Positions 22,646-33,559 of a stretch of DNA of 64,000 nt are shown one piece after another. Each line of letters opens with the position of its first letter. Position 1 is the stretch's first letter. The position numbers were made by a program, and so were the translations under genes. The stretch is taken from positions 14,366,727-14,430,726 of the forward strand of contig CM073327.1 of NCBI GenBank assembly GCA_037043015.1. The letters run 5' to 3'. Origin of the DNA: Bryum argenteum. Lineage: Eukaryota; Streptophyta; Bryopsida; Bryales; Bryaceae. Below the pieces are notes generated by a model. That model was not told the DNA's origin and ran no database searches. It saw only the letters and a list, made by a program, of their open reading frames with translations.

Positions 22646-23739
22646 TTGCCATGTTAATCAAAACTAATCAACGATCAAATTCCTCTCACCAAAACTCTTC
22701 ATACCGTGTATGCATGATCATGGACCTAACACCCACGTTCACCATACAAACAGACATACAATATTCTTTTATTAGTATTTAGAACATGAAACACTAAATC
22801 AAGAAAACCTTTGTTCATGCAAAATCAATAGAAATTTGTAACTTTCTTCTTCGCCAAAGAAATTACCGTCTTACTATGACTCAAAACAACTCAAACATCA
22901 TATGTTATTTCTATCCTTCTATCACAAACGTGCTAAAAATCCTAGAAACACAAGTTTAAATTATTTTTTAAACCTTTGGATAATATAAGAAAAATTGCTA
23001 AATGGTAATTGGTCAGTTCTTGACCATAATGAATTTCAGTCAAGTTTCAGACATATTAATAAAAATGTCAGTGGGGGGCAAATCAATCACATGTGCCAGT
23101 AATCCAAATATGACATTCCAAAACCCTCCACCAATAGAATTACTCTATTGCTTATTCAGTTATACGGAAAATCTATGTGGAAACAGTGAGCGCCAGAATT
23201 GGGGCAAAGGAATTGGTCCCCTTCACTATTTTAATAATAAATATCCATGTGGGTTTTGTAAGAGTTTGCAGTAAATGTGCCTGAAAACCAGAGCAATTTT
23301 AAAATAGTGTGGTTGTTGGGCGAATTCTTCGCATGTCATCCATGTTTGGTTTGTCACTTTTAGTCCAAATGAAGGGTAGAGGCACCATTGATGAACTTTT
23401 GCATGTGTTAAACCCTTGAAGGAAGGTCAAAGACAACCGAGTGTGGTTGATTCGATTTGAGGCAGCCTTGATAGATAAAGGGGAAAAACAAAACTTGAAA
23501 AAAAAAAAGCGAAATCTTAATTTTTGGTGAATTTTTGAAGTTTCTGCGATTTGATTGATTTTGAGAGTAGATGAGGAGTTTGGGCAGTTTTGGGCGGATT
23601 TCAAATAGTGTTTTGAAACTTTGACTGTGATTTCTCTTGAATTATGAGGGATTTTAAAGCGTGAAATGACATTTTGGAAAGGTATGGAAAAACTACTCTC
23701 CAACTTCCAAAAGGTTTCAACTTGCAAAATAGTAAGTTA
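22646..23739. other. AT-rich spacer
   Basis: Nothing recognised beyond short frames without motifs. The frame at 23299-23727 (minus) has no recognisable domain and lies next to a repeat family member. Confidence 0.35.
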
Positions 23740-24650
23740 GAGACCGAACCCAATCGAGTTTAGGGGTCAAAAGTAAATTTTTAGCTAAGATTTTAATACG
23801 GGTGCTCCTTATATTGCAAGTGTATGTGGTAAGATTTGTAAAGCCCATTTCCAAATTTAAAACCGTCATCTAAAAAATTTAGGTTTTAAGTCCAAAAAAG
23901 GGCATTTTTAATTTAGACATTTTTTGAATTCTTAAAATATCATATTTTCATAACCAAATCATTATTCAAGTTCCAAAGTCACCTAAGTCAAAAAAATTGT
24001 CAGCTTCACAAGGGTAGCCTCCAAAAATTACAAAAACAATCTTCAAAATCTCTAGTAATTTCAATATTATTCTTACAAAATTTGTCAAATTTTGAGATTC
24101 AAGATTTTTTTTATTTTTTTTAAATTCTCAAAATTTACAAAGGCACCTGCTGTTCAAATTTTTCTTAAACCATATATAACTAATGCAATGCATGTTTTAC
24201 TAAATCGTTGTTTTCAGACTTTCTTCTAGAAAACAATTTGCATGAAGGTCGGAAAAGCAGAATGAGTCTCTAAAATTTTGCAGGAGCGTACCCAACTTGA
24301 TAACCTACATGGAAAAAATATAAGCGCAATGTTTGGAGTAACAATCATCAAGTCTCCTTTGGCACCATTTAGATTGTTTTTCATGCAAAACCTTAAAAAG
24401 ACTTACCAATCAACTTTGAACGTTAAGATCTAACAATTGGTAAAGATGCAACGGTTGAAATTTTACTTGGTATTAGTGCAGGTAGTAAGATTCAAGATCT
24501 TAGTGTTGAAAACTAAAAAAATATAACAAAGTGAATTGCACCTTAACTTGTAAAAGGTGGTCAATAATTGCAATTTTGGTTTTTGGAGTTGAAGATTAAT
24601 TAATTGAGATAATTATTTGGAAAGATAGAAAGCATGCCCAAAACATATTA
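23740..24650. repeat. Anonymous dispersed repeat family, copy 1
   Basis: Shares an ordered series of words with 26985-27790, 31360-32110 and 57180-58110, all in the same orientation: GGTGCTCCTTATATTGCAAG; CAAGTTCCAAAGTCACCTAAGTCAA; TGTCAAATTTTGAGATT; GCATGTTTT; GAAAACAATTTGCATGAAGGTC; CCCAACTTGATAACCTACATGG; CAATCATCAAGTCTCCTTTG; GATCTAACAATTGG. No long coding frame or terminal structure is visible, so it is probably internal sequence or LTR of a decayed retroelement. Confidence 0.6.
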
Positions 24651-25480
24651 TTTAAGAATTTTCTTCAAAAATTTGCACTTACCCTCTAAACCAAATATTC
24701 TTGTAGAACTTTTTGGAGTTTGGCATGTGATGCAAGCAAATAATTGCGAATGTTGAATGTCTCTATAGCATAGCCACCACCTCTTAGAAATAGAGGCACT
24801 TATACATGTAGGCACTAGAGGGAGATCCATTGCAAGGTTCAGCAGCACAAAAATCACGACGTGCCTACTCAAAACAAATTCCATCATCCAATATCGGCAT
24901 GCATTGAATTTACAATCTCTCCATACTCTAGTTGGTTGAGGTACTGAGAAGAGTTGCATTTTGTTTCCTATAGATGAGCCTGGATTGTTTTGCAAGTACA
25001 TGTGAATTGTGAAAATGACAAAAAAGGTGCATGAAAAATCCAAATACAAAGTAAGCGGTTTAGTTCATAGGTGCAGATGCTCTTAAACAAGTCTCTTTGC
25101 GTGCATGCTCTAGACAATTCATAACATATCTGATAAAGAAGAAACATAAAACACAATATCCTTAATCGACCCAAAAATTACCCAAGCAAAAGTTCTTGTC
25201 AGCCCAACTCTCCAGGTTTTTGCCTCAAAACATAGCCACTAGTTAACTGAAAACAACACAAAATGCAATTTTCGAGGGTCTACCATTAGAGCACTTCAAG
25301 CACTACGCACTACTACTCTTCAAGGCCACCTCAAAATCAGATGTGGCTCGCACAAAAAAACTATCAACAATCTTTTACAAAAGTTGTTTCGGACATGACG
25401 CTCGAGATACACAAGCACTTGGGGACATAGAGGGTGGCGGAGGATTGGGAGCTCTACGTAAACACGCAACAAAAACACAT
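24651..25480. other. AT-rich spacer
   Basis: A minus-strand frame of 133 codons lies at 24648-25049 but contains no recognisable motif, and its codons are no different from surrounding noncoding sequence. Nothing else is supported. Confidence 0.3.
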
Positions 25481-25670
25481 GCATTAGAGGTATGGGTGGG
25501 GTTGTATTCAGGGCCAATTTACAATACGCTACAAAACTCTACCCATCTCTTATCCCAAATGTGATTAGTTGAAATTGAGACTCTTGAAATGTGACTAGTT
25601 CAAAATAAAAATATCGACCGACTAGTGACCTTCTTCACCGTAGTGTAAATGTAAACAAACCCTAAAAATC
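25480..25670. mobile_element. MITE-like element related to 13560-13690
   Basis: Contains the same GTGATTAGTTGAAATTGAGA core and the right arm CTTCTTCACCGTAGTGTAAA found, slightly diverged, in the element at 13560-13690, with a left arm of GGGCCAATTTACAATACGC type. Borders are approximate; it is immediately followed by another fold-back element. Confidence 0.45.
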
Positions 25671-25690
25671 ACCACTCTCAACTACACATG

Positions 25691-25914
25691 GGTGCTACAC
25701 TAAAGAGGTAGATTAGTGTTACATACACTAATTTATATAAACATTTTATAAGTTTTTACTGATGGTCAATATTTTTACCCTCTACATTCGTCAAAATGTG
25801 GATCATTGGAGTCAATACTATTGATATATATTTTTTTAAACAGAAGTAAAAACTTATAGCATTTTCAAATCTTATAAAAATTTAACACTAATCTACCTAT
25901 TCAATGTAGTGCTC
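25691..25914. mobile_element. Fold-back MITE of about 224 bp
   Basis: The left arm GGTGCTACACTAAAGAGGTA then GATTAGTGTTA is matched by an inverted right arm (TAACACTAATCTACCTATTC then AATGTAGTGCTC). The arms extend further inward (TTATAAGTTTTTACT against AGTAAAAACTTATAG), so most of the element can fold on itself. No coding. No convincing target duplication was identified. Confidence 0.68.
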
Positions 25915-26984
25915 TCGACACTTGATTCTTGCTCCCTCCAACCCTTCATCTTGGTCCAAATTAGAACCGTTAGGTGTCAAGAAGTGCACTATTCTACACT
26001 CCAAACCCTCATTTTCTATAGAAATAAGCACGAGATCTTTTGGACCCAAAAAACATTTTGACCCCGTAACAAGGAAAGATGATTCCAGATACTTTCAAAT
26101 TTTCAATTTTCAAATGCTCAACAGTCCTGTCTGTGCTTTGGCCTCACAATGTACCCCACAGGTACATGCCAGAGGGAAGTGGGGGGGGGGGGGGTGGGTG
26201 CCCTCCCGCCTGACCTTGGAAAGGGGGTAAAGGGTGGTACTTATCCTAATTTACTAATAATCACCCACGTGTTAAGTGGCTATCCAAAAAGGCTGCCCTC
26301 AACATTGGTGCCACCTGGGATTGCTTGGCTGTATTAACATGGACTTCTTTCATTTAAAGCAATCACTGAGATTTTATTGTGGACTTTTCAATGCATTTAT
26401 TGGTTTTTTAGTAAAATTATTCTTATGGAGCTTTTGTGAGTGATTTGGTTCATTGGGTGCATGGAAACGTAGCGAATTGGGTTTACTTAGCGCTAGAAGA
26501 GTGACATTTGTCGAAGTGGGTTTGACCTTTGAAAGTCAAAATGGGTTTTTGGGATTTCGGGCAGCCCATTTGAAGGGGTTGAAATTGATATTTTTGCTTA
26601 ACCCCCTCGGGGCGCTCAGGCGTTTAAGGGTTAAACGCCCTTGGGCTCTGAAATGGGCAGCCCAAAATTGGATCACAACATCTTTTGGACTTGGGCATCA
26701 TGAATAGTGCACTTTTTGAAATTGGGCATCATGAATGGACCAATCAATGATGAGCTTGCAACCTCCTACAAGGTTATGTACCACCCCAACCTACCTACCA
26801 CAATTCTTTCAAAGTACAAAATCACTCATACAAATTGTGATTTGAATTGTATAATTTCACATTTTGAATGCATCACAAGAAGGTGACCAGTTTGACATCA
26901 AAATACAAGTGAAAAGTTGAGTACAGTGAGAGCTACCAAGGAGATTCCGTTGGAATCAAGCCCCTCGGGCTTGCTCGGGCGTTT
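25915..26984. other. Spacer with a G run and a repeated CTCGGG motif
   Basis: A run of about 14 G lies near 26180-26195. The phrase CGTTTAAGGGTTAA with a preceding CTCGGGG or CTCGGGC block occurs at about 26605-26635 and again at about 26960-26995, the second at the start of a dispersed repeat copy. No gene is supported. Confidence 0.4.
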
Positions 26985-27727
26985 AAGGGTTAAGATTTTT
27001 ATTTGGTGCTTCCTATGCTGCAAAGTGTATATTAAACTTTAATTTGGAAATTAAATTTAGGTTTCAAGTTTCATACGGGCAGTTTAAATGTAATCATCAT
27101 TTGATTTTTTTTTCTTCTTTTAGTAACATGTTTATAACTGAAGTACTACTCAAATTCCAAACTGACATAAGTCAAGAAAGTATACCAAATTTAGAAGGGC
27201 AATGTCCAAAATTTTAAAATACAATCCAAACAATTTCTATTAGTTTTACCAAAATAATAATAATGATTTATTTTTTTGTCATAATCTGAGATTTAGGAAC
27301 TTCTCCATATTTTATTTTATTTTATTTTACTTTTCTCAAAAGTCACAAACTCATACTACTCAACATTTTTCAAGAAATTAAATATATCCAACGTAATGCA
27401 TGTTTTTTTATATCATTGATTTTAGACTTTCTAGAAAACAACATGAATGAAGGTCAAAAAGCATAATGATTGTCTAAAAGTTCTACATGAGCATACCCAA
27501 CTTGATTACCTTCATGGAAGAAAAAAATGTCAAAAATGTTTGTGATAGCAATCTTCAAGTTTCTCTTTGCATCATGGAGACAATGTCTCATAAGCAATGC
27601 CCAAAAAAACTTTTGCACAAACTTTGGGTGTTATGATCTTGCAACTGAAAAACATCCAACGGTCAATTTTTGGACTAGTATCTAAAAATAGGCTTAAGTT
27701 TAAGCTCTTACAGTTGAAAGAACATAA

Positions 27728-27758
<31 letters not shown>

Positions 27759-27790
27759 AAATTTGCTTCAGATGAGTACATAGAGATAGA
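26985..27790. repeat. Anonymous dispersed repeat family, copy 2
   Basis: Parallels copy 1 word for word in order (TTCCTATGCTGCAAAGTG; CAAACTGACATAAGTCAAG; ATAATCTGAGATTTAGG; CTAGAAAACAACATGAATG; ACCCAACTTGATTACCTTCA; CAATCTTCAAGTTTCTC). It contains an (ATAA)n microsatellite of about 36 bp at 27724-27760. Confidence 0.6.
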
Positions 27791-29765
27791 ATATTGCAGT
27801 TTTGAGGTTTCAAGCTTTTAAAACACAAGGATTTTTTGGGGTTAGATCCTTGAGTTATGTTTTGTTATTATTTTATTTTATTTTTTTATTTTTTTAAACT
27901 AGTAAATGGTGCAATTGTTGTGTAGAAGAAAAGACGAGGGACATTGATTACAATGGCCGTCCAAAAGGAAGACTAATCTCAAAAGAGTTGAGTAATTGTT
28001 TTATTTACCAAAAGTTACATATTGCACTAGATCCGCGTAACACTAATCAACAACTCTTGTGTAGTTAATTTGTTTTTGTTTAAGGCTCACACGTGGATTT
28101 GAAGTTGATTTGGAGCTAAGGTATCTTACATGAGAAATTCTAAATTTCAAAAGTTTAGGTGTTAGGTTGGTAGTAATGGCACAATGCATTACCATGGAAA
28201 AATTGTGTGAGAGAGATGCAATGCATGAAAAATTACTCCACACTCGCTCAAAACAGTATCTCTTGCACAATCTTGGCATGCAAGGAACTTTGCAATCCCT
28301 TCACACTTTTCTTAGTTGAGGCATTGGAAAGGGTTGTATGTAGTAACAATAGATGAGAGATTGCGTTGAGGACATAGATAGATAGTAGAAGAGAGCTCTC
28401 GAAATTGGTTTTCTGAGTTACTCCATTCAAATCAAAGATTATCCCAACCATCTTCTTTATGCTTACAAAAAATGAATTCAGATCCCTCAATTTTCACTAT
28501 AGTGAGTGCTAAAATGGATCATGCTTGTTCTATCACTTCAAGCCGTGTAACAATGAGTGACAAGGAATTTGCACGTGTTCTTATGCCCACCAATTTCAAA
28601 TCTATATTACAAAAACTTATTATCTCTTTTTATATATATTTTTTTTTGCTAAACAATAACGCTGATATCTATACTGAGCTATTGCCACACACGCAATAAT
28701 TATAAGAACATGTGATTATTTTGTGAGTAAGGACCCCCTTGATAGGTGAGCTCTTTATTTGGTGCTCTTTAAAAAACTACCCCTATCCCAGTTCCCTCGT
28801 TGACAGTCCTTGTGCTCTTTAACCCTTTCATGACCAATCAACCAATTATGGGCGATGCAGTGTGGTTATTCCATGATTGAGTAGAATCTGTGTAGAAACA
28901 ACAAAATGTTATAGAACAACGCCGGAAGAGGAGTGTGTGCTAGATCTACTACACAAAACAACAATGCATTTGGACTCGTACTCTGCCTGGTAGAGCTGTC
29001 TATACATGGTGATGAGTATGAGATACGGTAGCTGGTCCGGAAAGAAGTGAGAAAGATTCAGGAAATACGGCTGTCGAGTACACATGACACCAATTCTAAG
29101 GGTCCCTTGGGAACATGGGGGTACTACTCAATTGGCTCCGTCGACAAAAGAAGAGTTAATTTCTTTTGGCAACCCAACATCGTCTATCAAAGCGTATACA
29201 TTTTTACAACCTGAAATCCTCCCCAAAAAGAATCAACCACATGTTGTTTGCACGCTGATTCTACATCAAGGCTCGGCGTCTGATGAATGTGACCATGTCT
29301 GATTTTTCAGTCCGACCATATTTCCTACGATATCCCATGTATTTCTCGTACGCTACCGTATACAAGGAACTGGGTTCTTGGTCTCTTTTCACAATTTCAG
29401 TTTCATAAATGCTCGAAATGCAACGCTCATGGTGTTGTTGGATAGATCTTCAAACTCTCTACAATATTGACCACATGTGTTTTGCCCAAATCTGGATATT
29501 CTGGTCTCTAATTCTAGTAAAGAGCTTCGAGGTCATATATACGCTATGTACTACACTTGACTCGGAACATCATAATACTCTAGTTCATACGGTAGATCTC
29601 ACCCATATTTGGCCACTAGCATGTATATGAAGTTCACTACACATTTATACGGTCGTATCTTAATTTTGACCCTTCATTCGTTCGATGCACTCCAAAATAC
29701 ATCCAGAAACATCAAAAAAACCTCGACTTGCAAAACAAGAGTGGTCATGAAAGGGTTAAGATTTA
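27791..29765. other. Spacer, no gene recognised
   Basis: The first 300 bp resemble 14640-14810. A stretch at about 28990-29640 has a more balanced composition than its surroundings and an open frame of 72 codons at 29084-29302, but I see no motif or splice-linked partner. Possible remnant of an unknown element. Confidence 0.3.
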
Positions 29766-29869
29766 TAGCATGTCCTTTGTTCCTTTCTTCTTGGTTTTCT
29801 GCTTTTTTAAAGAATTGTAGCATGTCCTTTGTTCCTTTCTTCTTGGTTTTCTGCTTTTTTAAAGAATTG
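29766..29869 (+). repeat. Perfect 52-bp tandem duplication
   Basis: Units 29766-29817 and 29818-29869 both start TAGCATGTCCTTTGTTCC and end AAAGAATTG and appear identical; a third partial unit starts at 29870 (TAGCATGTCCTCTCTTCC). Identity implies a recent event. Confidence 0.85.
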
Positions 29870-30240
29870 TAGCATGTCCTCTCTTCCCTCTTTCCTAGTT
29901 CCCCCTCGTCTGTTATGGTTCTTGATTCTCCGTTCTCTTGTTAATAATTTCCTACTTCCAAACTCCTCTTCTCGGTTCCCATCCTTAAGTTTATTTTTGA
30001 TTCCTTGTTCGCCAACTCCTCTTCCTAATTTCTGTCATTCGTTCCCAATCCCATCATTCGTTCTTAATCCAATCATTCGTTTCCACTTCTCATTCTTTGT
30101 TCCTCGTTTTCATCCGTCCTTCCCAGTTCCTATTCTTTGTTCTTGGATCGTAGTTGTCCTCCAATGTACCTTCGGTCTCCCGCGCACTCCTACTTTGTTT
30201 TTATTTTCATGTTCCATATTTTTTCTCCCTTTGACTCTTT
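29870..30240. repeat. Pyrimidine-rich degenerate repeat tract 2
   Basis: Same flavour as 22340-22645: repeated TTCCCAGTTC, CCATCATTCGTTC and TTTGTTCCTCG words, C/T-rich on the plus strand. The open frame at 29829-30242 is a by-product of this composition (Phe/Leu/Pro/Ser only). Confidence 0.65.
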
Positions 30241-30739
30241 GATGTATTATTAGGATTTGAAAATCTCCTGATAACAATCAAAAACCACTTACAAAAACTC
30301 TTCAAAATCTTTAAATTTCTTCATGTCGTGATTACATGACCAAATGATGATGACCATGACCATGCATGTATGGATCGCCAAGGACAGAGAGACAAATCAT
30401 ATTGTTTCATACAGAGAGAAAATTTACCTATCGACCATGCCTATATGCCATTCAAAATCTCCACATACCACAATAAACTGGCTAACAACACATGTTCGGT
30501 CATATATAATTCTATGTTCGAAAAACAAAAAAAAATTTAGAAATTACGAGCGAGGAGGAATGAAGAGTTGGGAAATCATATTATTCTCAAAACCGTTTTA
30601 TTGTGACGAAAGGTATCCAAAAGTTGGGAAATTATATAAAAATTATATACAAAAGTACGAATTTTTAAAAAATCTATTTTTGGCAGACAAACCTTATTTT
30701 TTGAAAAAAATAAATATTCGTTTCTTCAAAACCGAACCT
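30241..30739. other. Spacer; end shared with 2131-2205
   Basis: The 144-codon plus frame at 30344-30778 has no recognisable domain and its end lies in a patch (30664-30745) that is repeated at 2131-2205, so it is unlikely to be a gene. Confidence 0.35.
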
Positions 30740-30979
30740 GCTATGGTGGGTAAGGCACTTTGTTTGTTTTGGATGTGATAATATAATCTCGGGCACTGCC
30801 AGTCGAATCGGGCCGCATGAGGTATTGTTGAAAGCGAGTGTTTTTGTAGAGTTGTGGAGAACAATTGCATCACAAAACGAGTTGAGTGATCCTGAGATAT
30901 TACAATTGAAAGTATTTATGGTCCCAACAATACTCGAAATTATTTCTATGAGAGGGGCAATACGACGAGGGCGTACTAA
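30740..30979 (+). mobile_element. Short Helitron-like element, copy C
   Basis: Interior shared with copies A and B (ATCTCGGGCACTGCCAGTCG, GCATGAGGTATTGTTG, GATCCTGAGATATTACAATT, AAATTATTTCTATGAGAGGG). It ends GGGCGTACTAA followed by T, a CTRR-type 3' end. The 5' end is degenerate (GCTATGGTGGGTAAGGCAC) and lacks a clean TC. It directly abuts copy D. Confidence 0.68.
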
Positions 30980-31206
30980 TCTATTCTTTAAGGCAGGTAG
31001 TTTGTTTGTGTGTGAGTGAATGATAACATTATGATATTAGGCACCGTCGATGAGATTATGGGGCATGAGGTGTCATTAGAAGCAAGTATTAATTAGATTG
31101 TAATTCTGGTCAACGCATCCTGAGATACTGAATTTCATAGTATTTATGGCCTCAGAAATATTGGAAATTATTTGTATGAGCGTGAAACGCTACAAGGACG
31201 TACTAG
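30980..31206 (+). mobile_element. Short Helitron-like element, copy D (abuts copy C)
   Basis: Starts TCTATTCTTTAAGGCAGG immediately after copy C's CTAA and ends AAGGACGTACTAG followed by T. The interior has the family words ATTAGGCACCGTCG, GGGGCATGAGGTGTCATTAG, TCCTGAGATACTGAATTT and ATTATTTGTATGAGCGTG. Head-to-tail arrangement with no spacer. Confidence 0.72.
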
Positions 31207-31294
31207 TTAGATATGATTCAATGGTTGACCATGCCTTTCCAACCTTCCTTGACTTTTAAAAACCACCACATCCAAGTGGTTATTCACAAGTTTA

Positions 31295-31317
31295 TAGATA
31301 GATAGATAGATAGATAG
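31295..31317. repeat. (GATA)n microsatellite
   Basis: About five and a half GATA units, followed within 30 bp by a dispersed-repeat copy. Confidence 0.85.
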
Positions 31318-31359
31318 AAATTCAGGTCCCTTTCTCACAAGTTTACATTTATAATTGAG

Positions 31360-32110
31360 AGAACAAATTAGGTGCAGTCTAGACCAAATTTCGCTTTTTG
31401 GGGCACTTACAGGTAAACCTTTAATATCCTTAAAAGCCAAAATAGCCTTTTTTTTGTTATTTCAAACAACATTAATAAATGAGTTAACATTCAAATTTTT
31501 TACTAGATTGCATGTGGTAAAATTTTCAAGGTCAAATTCCAATAATTTAGATTTTTATATTTCTTAATTTAGTTTTTCAGCTTAAAAAGTATAAGAATAA
31601 CTTGATTTTTTCGCATTTCTTCTCTTTTTCTTTTGCAATGTATTTACAACTATATTAATAATCAAACTTCTAAGTGATTAAAGTTGAAATGTATACCAAG
31701 TATACAATGGAAACCTTCAAACTTTACAACATTCCAAGCCTCAAAGTTTAAACCTTTTAGTAATTTAAAACTTTGTCTTTGAATTTGTCATAATCTAAAA
31801 TTAATTTTTGGGAAACATATTGCACAGAAATTCACAAACTTCAAATGCACTTAGGGACCAATCAACTATTATCTTGAGCAAATATTTCCCATGTGATGCA
31901 TGTTCTAAGGTATCATTGTTTGTAATCCTTTATGAAAATTATTTGGATGAAGGTTGGAGAAGTAGAATGAGCCTCTAAAATCTTGCATGGGGTACTCAAC
32001 TTAGTTATTTACATGGAAAGAAATATGAGCAAAAATTTTGAGGCAAGAGGTCATCAAGGCCCTCCTTGCACAAAGTAGACTATGTTCTTAAAACAATACC
32101 CAAATAATTT
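31360..32110. repeat. Anonymous dispersed repeat family, copy 3
   Basis: Most diverged of the four, still collinear: AACTTCTAAGTGATTAAAGT; TTTGTCATAATCTAAAATT; GATGCATGTTCTAAGG; TATTTGGATGAAGGTTGGAG; CTCAACTTAGTTATTTACAT; GGTCATCAAGGCCCTCCTTG. Confidence 0.5.
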
Positions 32111-33559
32111 TGCATCAGAGATGTTGATAGGTCTTTTCCAAAAAAAATCCAATCAAGTTATGGCCTATGTTTGGTTGATTCAAGTGCTTTTACTCAATTT
32201 TCATAGAATCCTTTTCAGACTAACCTTTGAGGTACTCTAAATGGATTTGTATGATTCTTACATGAACACTCGACAATCAGATCATACTTAGGAGTTTACA
32301 ACTCTTCGAATTGGTAAAAATACAACACAAAATACATCAAATACACCAAAACACAGTGAAAACCATTAATACAACAAAATGTACTATGTTGTATTTCACA
32401 CAAATGAGTACAATCTTTAGTGTAATATTTATCAAACTTTGTTTTCAATACATTCTTTATTATTTGGTGATTCTTGGTTTCTTTTTTTACATTCAAAACT
32501 TCCAATTTGATCTGAATAAGTTTGGATGATTTTCAGACACATTCAAGTAGACCCATGCAAAATATGAAGCTTCTCTTTAGATGTGATATGTGAATGCAAA
32601 GTTGTGAACCTAGTGCACATGTAACCAAAATCCATGTGAAGTAGAAGAACTTATACAAGAATCCATTGATGATCAAAGTAGTACACCCTCAAATATCAAG
32701 ATTTCTCACTACCAATGTATATATGGCAACTTCAAACTTTAGAATTTTCCATCAATCTTTGAATGTTTGTGCGAATCCTCCCAACGCTTGAAGTTGTGAC
32801 TTGAGTTAAATTTTCAAAGGTTGGATGTTGAAAAAAAGTATTCTGATTTTATCAAAATGAGGTCAAAAATATATCGGGAGCAAACTCATTCTTGCAAGAA
32901 CCAACCCTCGGCTTTAAAGGGTCAACTCATTGGCGTAAACTTGTCGCCTTCAAGTAGTTGATTATGAGATTTATAAGTAAGGAAAATATAAATAAAACCT
33001 AATCTAATCAATGAATTCTAACATGTACTTCTGACATGCATGTTGGATAATTAAATGGATTATTGAAATAAGCTTTTGATGTGGAAGATACCAAGAAAAC
33101 CAATTCCGATCAATCACTAATGTAGACTTAGTTCCAACTCGTGAGCTAGTAATCCTAAACCCATATTAACAAACAACTATATGTATATGTATATATATAA
33201 AAACCAAATCCTTACCCCCCCAATGAATCCAATACTACGAGATTCAATTTATTTCATTTATTGTAAGAATAAAAATTAAAAGAGAAATTTGAGTAAGAGT
33301 CTCTAAAAATTCACAATTACTTTCTGGATTCAAATAAGAAGGCTTGTCTTTCTTTAAAAACATCAAAATTTTTGTAAAAATTCTTACGTTGTGAGTGTAT
33401 AATGTAAATCAAGCAAGTTATAGTTGAGAGGACTTGAAGGCAATGAGTTTTTAAGTATTCAATCAAAGTGTATTATCAAGTGTATATTCAATCAATTTTG
33501 GATATTCAATCAAAGTTTATCATCCAAGATATTATCTAATATCTACAAGTGTTTAAGAT
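32111..33559. other. AT-rich spacer
   Basis: No gene or element recognised. Short frames on both strands near 32300-32530 overlap each other, arguing against coding. Confidence 0.35.

Noticed and set aside
22325-22667. Three overlapping plus frames of about 100 codons
   Set aside because: All three frames are open because the tract is almost pure pyrimidine; composition, not coding.
29084-29302. Small gene in the balanced-composition stretch at 29 kb
   Set aside because: No motif, no splice-linked partner frame, and no start context support.
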